Shown here piece after piece: positions 16,713 to 24,542 of a stretch of DNA of 41,330 nucleotides (its first letter is position 1; every line of letters starts with the position of its first letter). Made by a program: the position numbers and the translations under genes. Location: NCBI RefSeq assembly GCF_001553265.1, contig NZ_KQ960583.1, forward strand, positions 1-41,330, written 5' to 3'. The notes under the pieces were generated by a model, which worked only from the letters and a program-made list of their open reading frames with translations, made no database searches and was not told the DNA's origin. The stretch comes from Prevotella sp. DNF00663. Lineage in GTDB: Bacteria; Bacteroidota; Bacteroidia; Bacteroidales; Bacteroidaceae.

Positions 16713-18587
16713 TCACTTTTTACTCTTTCTTCTTGCCCATCCCTCTTCGGTGAAATCGGGGATTTCGCCTTTCAAGGTCTTATTTCCGGCATTCATCAAA
16801 GAGCGCCAATCGGTTGCGTTGGTATCGTCATTACGACGACGGGGAGCACTCTTGCGAGGTGCATCGCTACGTCTTCCACGCGCCTCACTGCGTCCGCGAC
16901 GCTCGCTATAGTCGCTTTTTTCGCGACGACCACCGCCACGTTGTGGCTCATCGGCTTCGTTACAACGCACTTCTCTGCCTTTGTAACGCAAGCCACTGAG
17001 GGCACGCATCACCTTTTGGGCGTCGCTTTCGGGTACTTCAAAGTACGAGAACTTACTCAATAAGTCGATATGTCCCACCTCTTGACGGCCACGTACATTC
17101 TTGTTTAAGAACTGCATCATCTCGCCGGGATAGAATCCATCGTCTTTACCAAGGTTGATAAAGAGACGTTTATAACCGCCTTCGGCCTTGCGACGACCAC
17201 CCTCTGAGCGGCGTCCACGGCTGTTGCCGGCTTCCGAACGCTCTTTTCTGCCACCGGTCACAGGTTTCTCTAACTGCGGTGCATTGCGGTAGTAGTCGAG
17301 GAAACGACCGAAAGTGATGGTCACCATCTTCTTGATGATGTCTTCTTTATCAATATATTCGAATCGTCGATTGATTTCTTCCATGTACTGAGCTATCTGC
17401 TCTTCGTCCACATCGGTCTTCATAATGTCGTCCATAACCTTGTAGAGTTGCTTCTTGCATATCTCTTCGGGCGAAGGCAGTGTGCCGTCTACAAACTCTT
17501 TGCTGATGATTTTCTCAATCTGACGAATCTTAAATTTCTCGCGTGAGTGGATGATACAAATACTTGTACCCTTCTTTCCGGCGCGACCGGTACGGCCACT
17601 TCGGTGAGTATAACTCTCTACATCGTCGGGTATTCCGTAGTTGATGACGTGCGTTAAATCGTCGACATCGAGTCCACGTGCAGCCACATCGGTAGCAATA
17701 AGCAACTGTGTGAGGTGGTTACGGAACTTCTGCATGGTTAAATCGCGCTGTTGTTGGCTCAGGTCTCCATGCAATGCTTCAGCGTTATATCCGTCTTTGA
17801 TGAGTTTGTCGGCAACCTCTTGAGTCTCCAATTTGGTACGACAGAAGACGATACCGAATATACGTGGGTAATAGTCTACGATGCGTTTGAGTGCCAAATA
17901 CTTGTCTTTGGCATGCACCATATAATAGATATGGTTTACATTCTCGGCTCCTTCGTTGCGGCTGCCCACTACTATCTCCTTGTGATCGTGCAGATAATTC
18001 TTTGCAATACGCTCCACCTCACGGCTCATTGTAGCTGAGAAGAGCAATGTATTGCGGTCGCTTGGCACGCCTTCAAAGATTTCGTTGATGCTGTCGGAGA
18101 AGCCCATGTTGAGCATTTCGTCCGCTTCGTCGAGCACAACGTTGTTCACATGCTCCAGCTTAGCGACCCCCCGGTGCATCAAGTCAATCAATCTACCGGG
18201 TGTAGCCACAATGATTTGCACGCCATGACGGAGTGAACGAATCTGGGTTTCGATAGATGCTCCGCCGTAAACGGGTACTACATGTAAGCCCGGAATGTAC
18301 TTACCAAAGTCGTTGAGGTCGTCGGAAATCTGCAAACAAAGCTCGCGTGTAGGACTCAAAATGAGTGCCTGAGTGACTTTCTGTGATGGATCTACCTTTT
18401 GTAACAATGGGATTCCATAGGCGGCAGTCTTACCTGTACCGGTCTGCGCGAGCGCTATGACATCATTTCCATTACCTAATAAATACGGGATTACCTCTTC
18501 TTGAACAGGCATCGGATGCTCAAACCCAATCTCCTGAATGGCTTTACGAATCTCTTCGTTAACGCCTAACTCTTCAAATGTCTTCAA
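16713..18587 (-). CDS. DEAD-box RNA helicase, DeaD/CsdA-like, with DbpA-type RNA-binding domain
   Basis: This 624-residue ATP-dependent RNA helicase is likely to act in ribosome assembly, cold adaptation or mRNA decay. Core motifs: AQTGTGKT (47-54), SPTREL (78-83), ATPGRLIDL (128-136), DEAD (153-156), SAT (184-186), ATDVAARGLD (298-307) and HRSGRTGR (328-335). A basic linker (446-473) leads to a DbpA/CsdA RNA-binding domain (about 474-545), and an Arg/Ser/Gly-rich tail follows (550-624). The domain plan is that of DeaD/CsdA rather than RhlE. It has its own promoter and terminator and is therefore monocistronic. Confidence 0.95.
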   Translation of the reverse strand: MKTFEELGVNEEIRKAIQEIGFEHPMPVQEEVIPYLLGNGNDVIALAQTGTGKTAAYGIPLLQKVDPSQKVTQALILSPTRELCLQISDDLNDFGKYIPGLHVVPVYGGASIETQIRSLRHGVQIIVATPGRLIDLMHRGVAKLEHVNNVVLDEADEMLNMGFSDSINEIFEGVPSDRNTLLFSATMSREVERIAKNYLHDHKEIVVGSRNEGAENVNHIYYMVHAKDKYLALKRIVDYYPRIFGIVFCRTKLETQEVADKLIKDGYNAEALHGDLSQQQRDLTMQKFRNHLTQLLIATDVAARGLDVDDLTHVINYGIPDDVESYTHRSGRTGRAGKKGTSICIIHSREKFKIRQIEKIISKEFVDGTLPSPEEICKKQLYKVMDDIMKTDVDEEQIAQYMEEINRRFEYIDKEDIIKKMVTITFGRFLDYYRNAPQLEKPVTGGRKERSEAGNSRGRRSEGGRRKAEGGYKRLFINLGKDDGFYPGEMMQFLNKNVRGRQEVGHIDLLSKFSYFEVPESDAQKVMRALSGLRYKGREVRCNEADEPQRGGGRREKSDYSERRGRSEARGRRSDAPRKSAPRRRNDDTNATDWRSLMNAGNKTLKGEIPDFTEEGWARRKSKK

Positions 18588-18672
18588 AATAAAATGTATA
18601 TAAATTCCTGTTCAAGCTCTTGGACCTCCCTACTTATCCTAATAAAAATGGTCTTCTCGGTTTGAACGGGTG

Positions 18673-18704
18673 CAAAGGTATGAAATAATAATGACATTAC
18701 GAAA
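18673..18704 (-). promoter_or_regulatory. Promoter of the DEAD-box helicase gene
   Basis: Minus-strand TTTCG (18704-18700), a 19-base spacer and TACCTTTG (18680-18673) fit the Bacteroidetes consensus. It lies 86 bases upstream of the start, so the leader is about 80 bases. A leader of this length could carry cold-type RNA control, but no structure is obvious. Confidence 0.78.
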
Positions 18705-18705
18705 T

Positions 18706-18743
18706 AAAAAGAGAGAAAAGACTGCTGCCTCTTCTCTCTTTTT
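18706..18743. terminator. Terminator of trxB
   Basis: AAAAAGAGAGAA (18706-18717) and TTCTCTCTTTTT (18732-18743) form a perfect 12-bp stem with a 14-base loop and T-rich ends on both strands. It separates trxB from the helicase promoter, which starts next to it. Confidence 0.8.
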
Positions 18744-18817
18744 ATAATTTATAGGATAGCTTGAGTAGGTTTAGGAGTTTTCGGGAACTATCAAGAGTAA
18801 GTGTCTTTTTGAGACTT

Positions 18818-18847
18818 GTAGTTAGCAGACAAATGTCCATTAACTAC
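18818..18847. repeat. Palindromic repeat, family B copy 3
   Basis: GTAGTTA (18818-18824) and TAACTAC (18841-18847) flank a central GACA-AA-TGTC (18828-18837). Flanking GGGAACTATCA and TGATAACTCC segments extend the imperfect symmetry. With the helicase promoter and the trxB terminator this accounts for the 314-base gap. Confidence 0.55.
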
Positions 18848-18901
18848 TGATAACTCCAATGCCCGATGGGGGCATTTAACTCCTTCTTCCTCCTTATTTA
18901 A

Positions 18902-19834
18902 CTAATTAGCTTGCAAGAATCTGTCGGCATCGATGGCTGCCATAGCACCTGAACCGGCTGCTACCACGCCCTGACGATAGTTGGGATCGGCTACGTCGCC
19001 GGCTGCAAAGACGCCTTCTACGTTTGTCTTTGATGTTCCGGGAACGGTCTTGATGAAGCCCTGAGCGTCTAAATCCAAATACTCTTTGAATAGTTCGGTA
19101 TTCGGTTTGTGGCCGATAGCCAAGAAGAAACCGTCGATAGCGATGTCGTATCTCTCTTCATCAGGTTCGCCTAAACGCTTCACTACGTGAGCACCCTCGA
19201 CACCATTCTCTCCGAAGAGTCCCACGGTGTTGTGCTCGAACAGTATCTCGATATTCTCTTTATCAATGACACGCTGCTTCATAATCTCCGTTGCACGCAA
19301 GAAAGGTTTACGAACAATGAGGTAAACCTTGGCTGCCAGAGACGACAGATACATCGCTTCTTCACAGGCGGTATCGCCACCTCCAACGACAGCAACGACC
19401 TTTTTACGATAGAAGAAACCATCGCAGGTGGCGCAGGCGCTCACTCCCTGACCGCGATATTTCTCTTCGTCGGGCAGTCCTAAGTACTTTGCTGTGGCAC
19501 CGGTAGCAATGATGACCGAGCGAGCTTCAATCTCGTTGCCTCTGTCGTCGACGCAATGGAAGGGTCGGCTGCTCAAGTCGGCTTTTACAATCTCACCATC
19601 TCTAATCTCGGTACCGAATCTTCCGGCCTGTTCACGCAAGTCCATCATGAGCTGATTGCCGTCTACTCCCTGCGGATAACCGGGGAAATTCTCCACTTCG
19701 GAAGTTGTGGTGAGCTGTCCACCCGGCTGTAATCCTGAGTAGAGGATGGTCTTCAAGTTAGCGCGACCGGCATAGATGGCTGCCGTATATCCGGCAGGTC
19801 CGCTACCGATAATCAGTGTATCAATCTTTTCCAT
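18902..19834 (-). CDS. trxB: Thioredoxin-disulfide reductase
   Basis: This 310-residue FAD/NADPH enzyme reduces thioredoxin in the cytoplasm. The FAD-binding motif is IIGSGPAGYTAAIYA (8-22). The redox-active site is CATC (Cys134, Cys137) followed by DGFFYR. The NADPH-binding VVGGGDTACEEA segment and the C-terminal GVFAAGDV motif are also present. The length is normal for the bacterial low-molecular-weight form. It is monocistronic. Confidence 0.97.
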   Translation of the reverse strand: MEKIDTLIIGSGPAGYTAAIYAGRANLKTILYSGLQPGGQLTTTSEVENFPGYPQGVDGNQLMMDLREQAGRFGTEIRDGEIVKADLSSRPFHCVDDRGNEIEARSVIIATGATAKYLGLPDEEKYRGQGVSACATCDGFFYRKKVVAVVGGGDTACEEAMYLSSLAAKVYLIVRKPFLRATEIMKQRVIDKENIEILFEHNTVGLFGENGVEGAHVVKRLGEPDEERYDIAIDGFFLAIGHKPNTELFKEYLDLDAQGFIKTVPGTSKTNVEGVFAAGDVADPNYRQGVVAAGSGAMAAIDADRFLQAN

Positions 19835-19894
19835 GTCTATTATCCTTTTGTTATAGTTGTTATATCAATATGTTATATTCTAACGCCCGCGATA

Positions 19895-19902
19895 CAAAGG
19901 TA
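19895..19902 (-). promoter_or_regulatory. Probable -7 box of trxB
   Basis: Minus-strand TACCTTTG (19902-19895) fits the -7 consensus and lies about 60 bases before the start codon. I see no good TTTG at the -33 distance. Confidence 0.5.
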
Positions 19903-19960
19903 ACTCTTTTGCTTGATATTATGGATTGAATGAAGATATATTTAACCTTTTTTGGAGAAA

Positions 19961-20056
19961 CTGCAGAGGCATTGCAGTTTTTCTGCTGTACCTTTGCAAA
20001 ATAGCTGAAAAGGCCTTTCAGCATTGCTGCCGATGCTTTGCAGCAATCTCATAACA
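19961..20056. repeat. Repeat family A copy 3, interior modules only
   Basis: CTGCAGAGGCATTGCAG, TTTCAGCATTGCTGC and GCTTTGCAGCAAT modules match the interior of the elements at 9268 and 16364. No terminal inverted repeat is seen. TACCTTTG at 19989-19996 inside it could serve as the -7 box of the next gene, 68 bases before its start, but no proper -33 box is present. Confidence 0.5.
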
Positions 20057-20063
20057 ATCTGGA

Positions 20064-22046
20064 ATGATGAAAAGAACGATATTATTGGCAGGATTATTGG
20101 TCTCTGCTACACTGGCAAATGCCGGTAACCACACGTTGAAATGGGCCAAAGCCATCAACGAGGTGTTTGGCGACGGACTAAAATTGACGGCAGTTGCGCT
20201 GGAATATGATGCCCCGATAGACTCTACAAGTTTAACGTTGAAAACATACACTGTGCGTGGGGGCGAGGTGGCAAGGGTCTATACCAACGACCGAGCAGAG
20301 AAGTCGGCAGTCTCGAAGCGTGGCCGGTATGTGCTTATCGCGCTGAAGTCGCCTATAGCTTTGTCCTCTAAACGTGCCTCGGCAGCTAAATTGATCGGTG
20401 CGGCCGCAGTCGTACAGAAGGCAAAAATCAAGGTTCTTGGAGGCGGAAAGGTGAAGGCATTGAGAGATACCATCTACACCTTGTCGACACAAAACATTGC
20501 GGTAGACGACTTCAAGCAGCAGACTTATAAAGACCGGTCGACTGGTTTAGGATTGCGTTACAATATCTTTATACCCCGAAAGTTTGAACCCGGCGTGAAA
20601 TATCCATTGGTGCTGTTCCTGCACGATGCCTCCGGGGTGGGCAAGGAACTGAAGAATCCACTCGTACAAGGCAATGGCGCCACGGTGTGGGCGTCGCCCG
20701 AATGGCAGGAAAAGCATCCTTGTGTAGTGGTGGCACCGCAGTTCGACCGCCTGACGGCAGACGATACGTATCATTATGGCGACGAAATACGCGCTTGTCA
20801 GTCGCTGGTCGATTTCCTTAAAAAGCAGTATCCGCTCGATGTCGACCGCTTGTATGTCACAGGACAAGGCATGGGAGCCATGTCGGCTTATGTGATGTTG
20901 CTACGCCGCCCCTACCTTTTTGCCTCGGCATTGCTGGTTTCCGGGCATTGGGATGCAAGAAAATTGGGACCTTTGGCCAAGAAAAATCTGTGGCTGGTAT
21001 CGGGTAAAAAGGATACGAAAACGATAGCCGGTGTTGATAAGATGCTCGATGAATGGGACGAACACGACGCCATGGTGAGCGAGAAAGACTGGCCTTTGGA
21101 GGCTACAGCTGCCGAACGAGCTGCCGAAGTGCACGAGCTGATGCTCACAGGAAGTAATATCAAACACACACGATTGGTGGGTGGAGACGGTAAGGATGCT
21201 TGGCGTGTGGCCTATAGCATACCGAGTATGGGTGAATGGTTGTTCGATCAACGACTTTCTAAGAATATAGACGAATTGCGTGCCCACCTACTTAACGTCA
21301 CAGGAAAAGAAGTGTTGCTCGATGCGCATCGTGGTGATTGGCACGGAACATCGGAAAATTCGCTGAATGCTGTGTTTAAATCGGTGGAGCGAGGACGCCA
21401 AATGGTGTCGGTAGATGTGCGTAAGACCAAGGACGGACAGCTCGTTTGCTTCTCTGATAGGACTTTAGAACGACTGACTAATGGTAAGGGACTTGTTGGC
21501 AACAAGACTCTGGCGGAATTAAAAGCACTGAAGATGAAAGACGACCGTGGGCAGGTGACTAAATGGGTAATGCCTACGTTGAAAGAGGTTTTGAACTATG
21601 CCAAGGGGCGTATCTTGGTAGATATTGATGCTCCCGATGCCCTCTTGTCGGATATTCGCGATGTGGTAGCAGAAGCAGGAGCGCAAAGTGTGGCCATACT
21701 ACCGGGTGCGGTGAAAGACGAAGGCAACTGGATGCATAAGGCAGTGGTAGACCTTGACGCTCCACGTGCAATCCTTCGTGTACGCAAGGCGTTGAAGTCG
21801 TGGCCGGTGATGGTGGAATTACGATTTTCCAAAAATAATAATTCGCTGCTCAAACATGCCATCTCGCTGGTGCGCGGACATGCTCGTGTATGCTTCAATA
21901 CAACCGAGAAAGGACTTGCCGGTAACCATGTAGATGTGGAAAAGGATGGAGATGCCGAGCTCGTGTGGGGCGACTTGATACGACAAGGAGGTACAATCAT
22001 CAAGACCAATCGACCTGAACGATTGGTGGAATATCTGAGTAAATAA
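20064..22046 (+). CDS. Exported two-domain protein: esterase-like plus GDPD-like, both lacking catalytic residues
   Basis: This 660-residue protein has a signal peptide (about 1-20, ending ATLANAG). After a beta-rich N-terminal region (about 25-155) comes an alpha/beta-hydrolase domain like PHB-depolymerase-type esterases (about 160-395), with FIPRKFEPGVKYPLVLFLHDASG. The nucleophile elbow reads VTGQGMGA, with Gly269 where Ser is expected, and the late GHDSW-type motif reads GKDAW, with Lys377 in place of His. A glycerophosphodiester-phosphodiesterase-like domain follows (about 415-660). It keeps AHRG (His422) and SENS (Glu431), but the ExD pair is Ser449-Val-Asp451 and the HD motif is Ser464-Asp465. 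Both domains are therefore probably inactive as classical enzymes. Binding of a lipid or glycan ligand is a guess. The frame is intact with no sign of decay. Confidence 0.83.
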   Translation: MMKRTILLAGLLVSATLANAGNHTLKWAKAINEVFGDGLKLTAVALEYDAPIDSTSLTLKTYTVRGGEVARVYTNDRAEKSAVSKRGRYVLIALKSPIALSSKRASAAKLIGAAAVVQKAKIKVLGGGKVKALRDTIYTLSTQNIAVDDFKQQTYKDRSTGLGLRYNIFIPRKFEPGVKYPLVLFLHDASGVGKELKNPLVQGNGATVWASPEWQEKHPCVVVAPQFDRLTADDTYHYGDEIRACQSLVDFLKKQYPLDVDRLYVTGQGMGAMSAYVMLLRRPYLFASALLVSGHWDARKLGPLAKKNLWLVSGKKDTKTIAGVDKMLDEWDEHDAMVSEKDWPLEATAAERAAEVHELMLTGSNIKHTRLVGGDGKDAWRVAYSIPSMGEWLFDQRLSKNIDELRAHLLNVTGKEVLLDAHRGDWHGTSENSLNAVFKSVERGRQMVSVDVRKTKDGQLVCFSDRTLERLTNGKGLVGNKTLAELKALKMKDDRGQVTKWVMPTLKEVLNYAKGRILVDIDAPDALLSDIRDVVAEAGAQSVAILPGAVKDEGNWMHKAVVDLDAPRAILRVRKALKSWPVMVELRFSKNNNSLLKHAISLVRGHARVCFNTTEKGLAGNHVDVEKDGDAELVWGDLIRQGGTIIKTNRPERLVEYLSK

Positions 22047-22079
22047 GGAGTTTGCAACCGAGTTGCATGTTTTTATTTT

Positions 22080-22087
22080 TACTTTTG
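22080..22087 (+). promoter_or_regulatory. Probable -7 box of the P-type ATPase gene
   Basis: TACTTTTG fits TAnnTTTG. The -33 region is weak (TTG at 22063-22065, only 14 bases away). It lies 24 bases before the ATG at 22111 and downstream of a possible earlier ATG at 22063, which favours the later start. Confidence 0.4.
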
Positions 22088-22110
22088 TCGATGAATCAAA
22101 ATTTATAAAG

Positions 22111-23979
22111 ATGGAAGAGGAAGAAATAATGCAACCTTGGAAACTAGTAGTCTCGGCAGTGATGCTTGTTGTCGGGATGGTGATGACATGGCTTGATGTG
22201 GCTTGGTTCGGGCATTGGTGGGTGCTTTTGGCATGGTATATCATTGCATTCCTGCCTGTAGGATGGGGAGTGATGCAAGAGGCTTGGGAGCATATCAGCG
22301 AGAAGCACGATGTGTTTACGGAGTTTACACTGATGTCGTTGGCCTCTATTGGTGCGTTTTTCATAGGCGAATATCCGGAAGCTGTGGCTGTGATGCTTCT
22401 CTATTGTATTGGCGAACTGCTGCAAGATAAAGCGGTAGACTGTGCCAAAGACCATATCAAAGACTTGGTGGCCTATCGTCCTGACCGTGCAATGGTGATT
22501 GTTAACGGTGGGGTTGAGGCTCGCGAAGCGGCAGAAGTAGGTGTGGGCAGTGTGATAGAAGTGAAACCCGGCGAACGCGTTCCGTTGGACGGTGTGCTGC
22601 AAGATGGCGCTGCTACTTTCAACACAGCGGCTCTGACGGGTGAGAGTCTGCCTAGGCTGATAGATGGCGGAAGTGAGGTGCTGGCCGGAATGATAGTCGT
22701 GGACAGCCCAGTTAGGATTCGTACGACGCGTAAGGTTGGCGATTCTGCTATCTCGCGTATTTTAGAGATGGTCGAGAAAGCAGGTGAACGCAAGGCTCCG
22801 ACCGAACTCTTTATTCGTAGATTTGCACGTGTTTATACGCCCATTGTCGTGCTATTGGCCGTGCTGACGGTGATTTTGCCGTGGCTATATAGTTTGATTA
22901 CGGCCGATTTTTCCTTTGTTTTTAGTACTTGGTTGCACCGTGCTTTGGTGTTCTTGGTTATTTCTTGTCCTTGTGCATTGGTCATTAGCGTGCCTTTAAC
23001 CTATTTTGGGGGTATCGGAGCGGCATCGCGTCGCGGTATCCTCTTTAAGGGTGGAAATTTTTTAGATGCCATTCGTGAGGTAGATACCGTTGTGTTTGAC
23101 AAGACCGGAACACTGACTACGGGGCAGTTTACCGTTACTTCGGTGGAAGGCCTGACGCCTGAAATGCAGGAAGTAGTGTCGGCAATGGAAAGTAGTAACA
23201 ATCATCCGTTGGCGCAGGCCATAGCAGAATATCATCCCACGGATAAGCGATTGGATGCCAAAGATATTCCCGGTTATGGGTTGGAAGCACACAATGGTAA
23301 GGACAGATGGCTCGTGGGAACACTCAGATTACTGGATCAAGAAAGGGTGGTCTATCCGGTTGAGCTGCAAGAAGTGAGCGAGACATTGGTGGCTTGTGCT
23401 TGTAATGGGCGATATGTGGGTTGCTTGAAATTGGCAGATACGCCGAAAGAGGATGCTCGGCATGTTGTGGAAAGCTTGGCTTCTCAAGGTGTCAATCATG
23501 TAGAAATATTATCGGGCGACAAGCAGGAACTCGTACACAGGGTGGCCAATGAACTGCATATACAGCATGGATATGGTGACTTGTTGCCTCTAGATAAGGT
23601 GGCACATATCCAAGAGTTGCAGCGACAAGATCGGAAGGTGGCTTTCGTGGGCGACGGTATCAACGATGCGCCGGTATTGGCCATGAGTGATGTGAGCATA
23701 GCGATGGGAGCCATGGGCTCGGATTTGGCTGTTGAGACGGCTGATATTATCTTGCAGACCGACCAACCGACGAAAGTTGCCGAGGCTGTGGAGATGGGGC
23801 GACGTACGTATGTGATTGCTCGGCAGAATATATTCTTGGCTCTTAGCGTAAAAGCACTGGTGATGTTGCTAGGCGTGCTAGGCTTGACCAATCTGTGGGG
23901 AGCTGTGTTTGCCGATAGCGGCGTGGCGTTGTTGGCCGTGATGAATGCCACAAGGATATTGTTGGAAAGGAAGAGATAG
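22111..23979 (+). CDS. Heavy-metal-translocating P1B-type ATPase (Zn/Cd/Co type)
   Basis: This inner-membrane pump uses ATP to export a soft divalent metal. Motifs: GESLP of the actuator domain, the membrane CPCALVIS metal site, the phosphorylation motif DKTGTLT with Asp330, the HP motif NNHPLAQA and the hinge GDGINDAPVLA. The CPC motif and ZntA-like layout favour Zn/Cd/Co over Cu, but the ion cannot be fixed from sequence. No N-terminal HMA domain or His-rich stretch is present; the protein enters the membrane after about 10 residues. An in-frame ATG at 22063 would add 16 residues; I prefer 22111 because a -7 box lies between them. The preceding gene ends 64 bases upstream. Confidence 0.92.
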   Translation: MEEEEIMQPWKLVVSAVMLVVGMVMTWLDVAWFGHWWVLLAWYIIAFLPVGWGVMQEAWEHISEKHDVFTEFTLMSLASIGAFFIGEYPEAVAVMLLYCIGELLQDKAVDCAKDHIKDLVAYRPDRAMVIVNGGVEAREAAEVGVGSVIEVKPGERVPLDGVLQDGAATFNTAALTGESLPRLIDGGSEVLAGMIVVDSPVRIRTTRKVGDSAISRILEMVEKAGERKAPTELFIRRFARVYTPIVVLLAVLTVILPWLYSLITADFSFVFSTWLHRALVFLVISCPCALVISVPLTYFGGIGAASRRGILFKGGNFLDAIREVDTVVFDKTGTLTTGQFTVTSVEGLTPEMQEVVSAMESSNNHPLAQAIAEYHPTDKRLDAKDIPGYGLEAHNGKDRWLVGTLRLLDQERVVYPVELQEVSETLVACACNGRYVGCLKLADTPKEDARHVVESLASQGVNHVEILSGDKQELVHRVANELHIQHGYGDLLPLDKVAHIQELQRQDRKVAFVGDGINDAPVLAMSDVSIAMGAMGSDLAVETADIILQTDQPTKVAEAVEMGRRTYVIARQNIFLALSVKALVMLLGVLGLTNLWGAVFADSGVALLAVMNATRILLERKR

Positions 23980-24440
23980 AAAGGGTAGGATGGGGCTGTA
24001 TGCCCCTACTTACTCTAACTTGCCGACTATAGATGGGTTGTTCTTTGGACACGGGGGCTTTCAGTTGGATTTACACCATATTATATATAAAGCTTCTTTG
24101 TTCCCTGATGAAGGGTAAGAAAAGGAGAATAAACTAGAAAATTAGAACCATCTAGCTTTCATTTCTTTCTTTTTAAAGCTAAGTTTTCTTTCTGTTTGCT
24201 ATTCTAAGTATTAAATAATATGCTTTTATGATTTAAAAAATGTGGAATGGTTTTAGTTTTGTAACTTCTGTATAGTTCTAAAAATATTTTAATAGCAAAA
24301 CTGTTTCAAATGAGTATACAGGAATGCCATGACGGTCTATAAACGCTTAAAAACGGTGTAATATATTCGTATTGAGCGGTTTATATGAATTTTTAAAGTT
24401 GTAATTTTGTTTGATTTATTTAAAATAAAGTATTAAAAAA
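23980..24440. other. AT-rich gap without a recognised gene
   Basis: The gap between the ATPase and the second SusC gene is AT-rich. A small GGGGC/GCCCC stem (23992-24006) follows the ATPase stop without a T-tract. TAGCTTT/AAAGCTA (24153-24159, 24175-24181) is a weak stem. No coding frame, RNA gene or clear operator is seen. Its length would suit regulation of the downstream operon. Confidence 0.4.
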
Positions 24441-24471
24441 TTTGCATTTATCAAATCATTTGCTAATTTTG
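24441..24471 (+). promoter_or_regulatory. Promoter of the second SusC/SusD operon
   Basis: TTTG (24441-24444), a 19-base spacer and TAATTTTG (24464-24471) match the Bacteroidetes consensus exactly. The predicted leader before the ATG at 24543 is about 65 bases. Confidence 0.87.
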
Positions 24472-24542
24472 CCTTGTGTAAAACCAGATATATAACTTTA
24501 ACAATCCCTGTTTAGGGTAACTGTAACTAAACTTAATTCAAA

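Noticed and set aside
16713..18587. RhlE-type assignment of the helicase
   Set aside because: The C-terminal DbpA/CsdA-type RNA-binding domain with RGR-rich tail fits DeaD/CsdA better.
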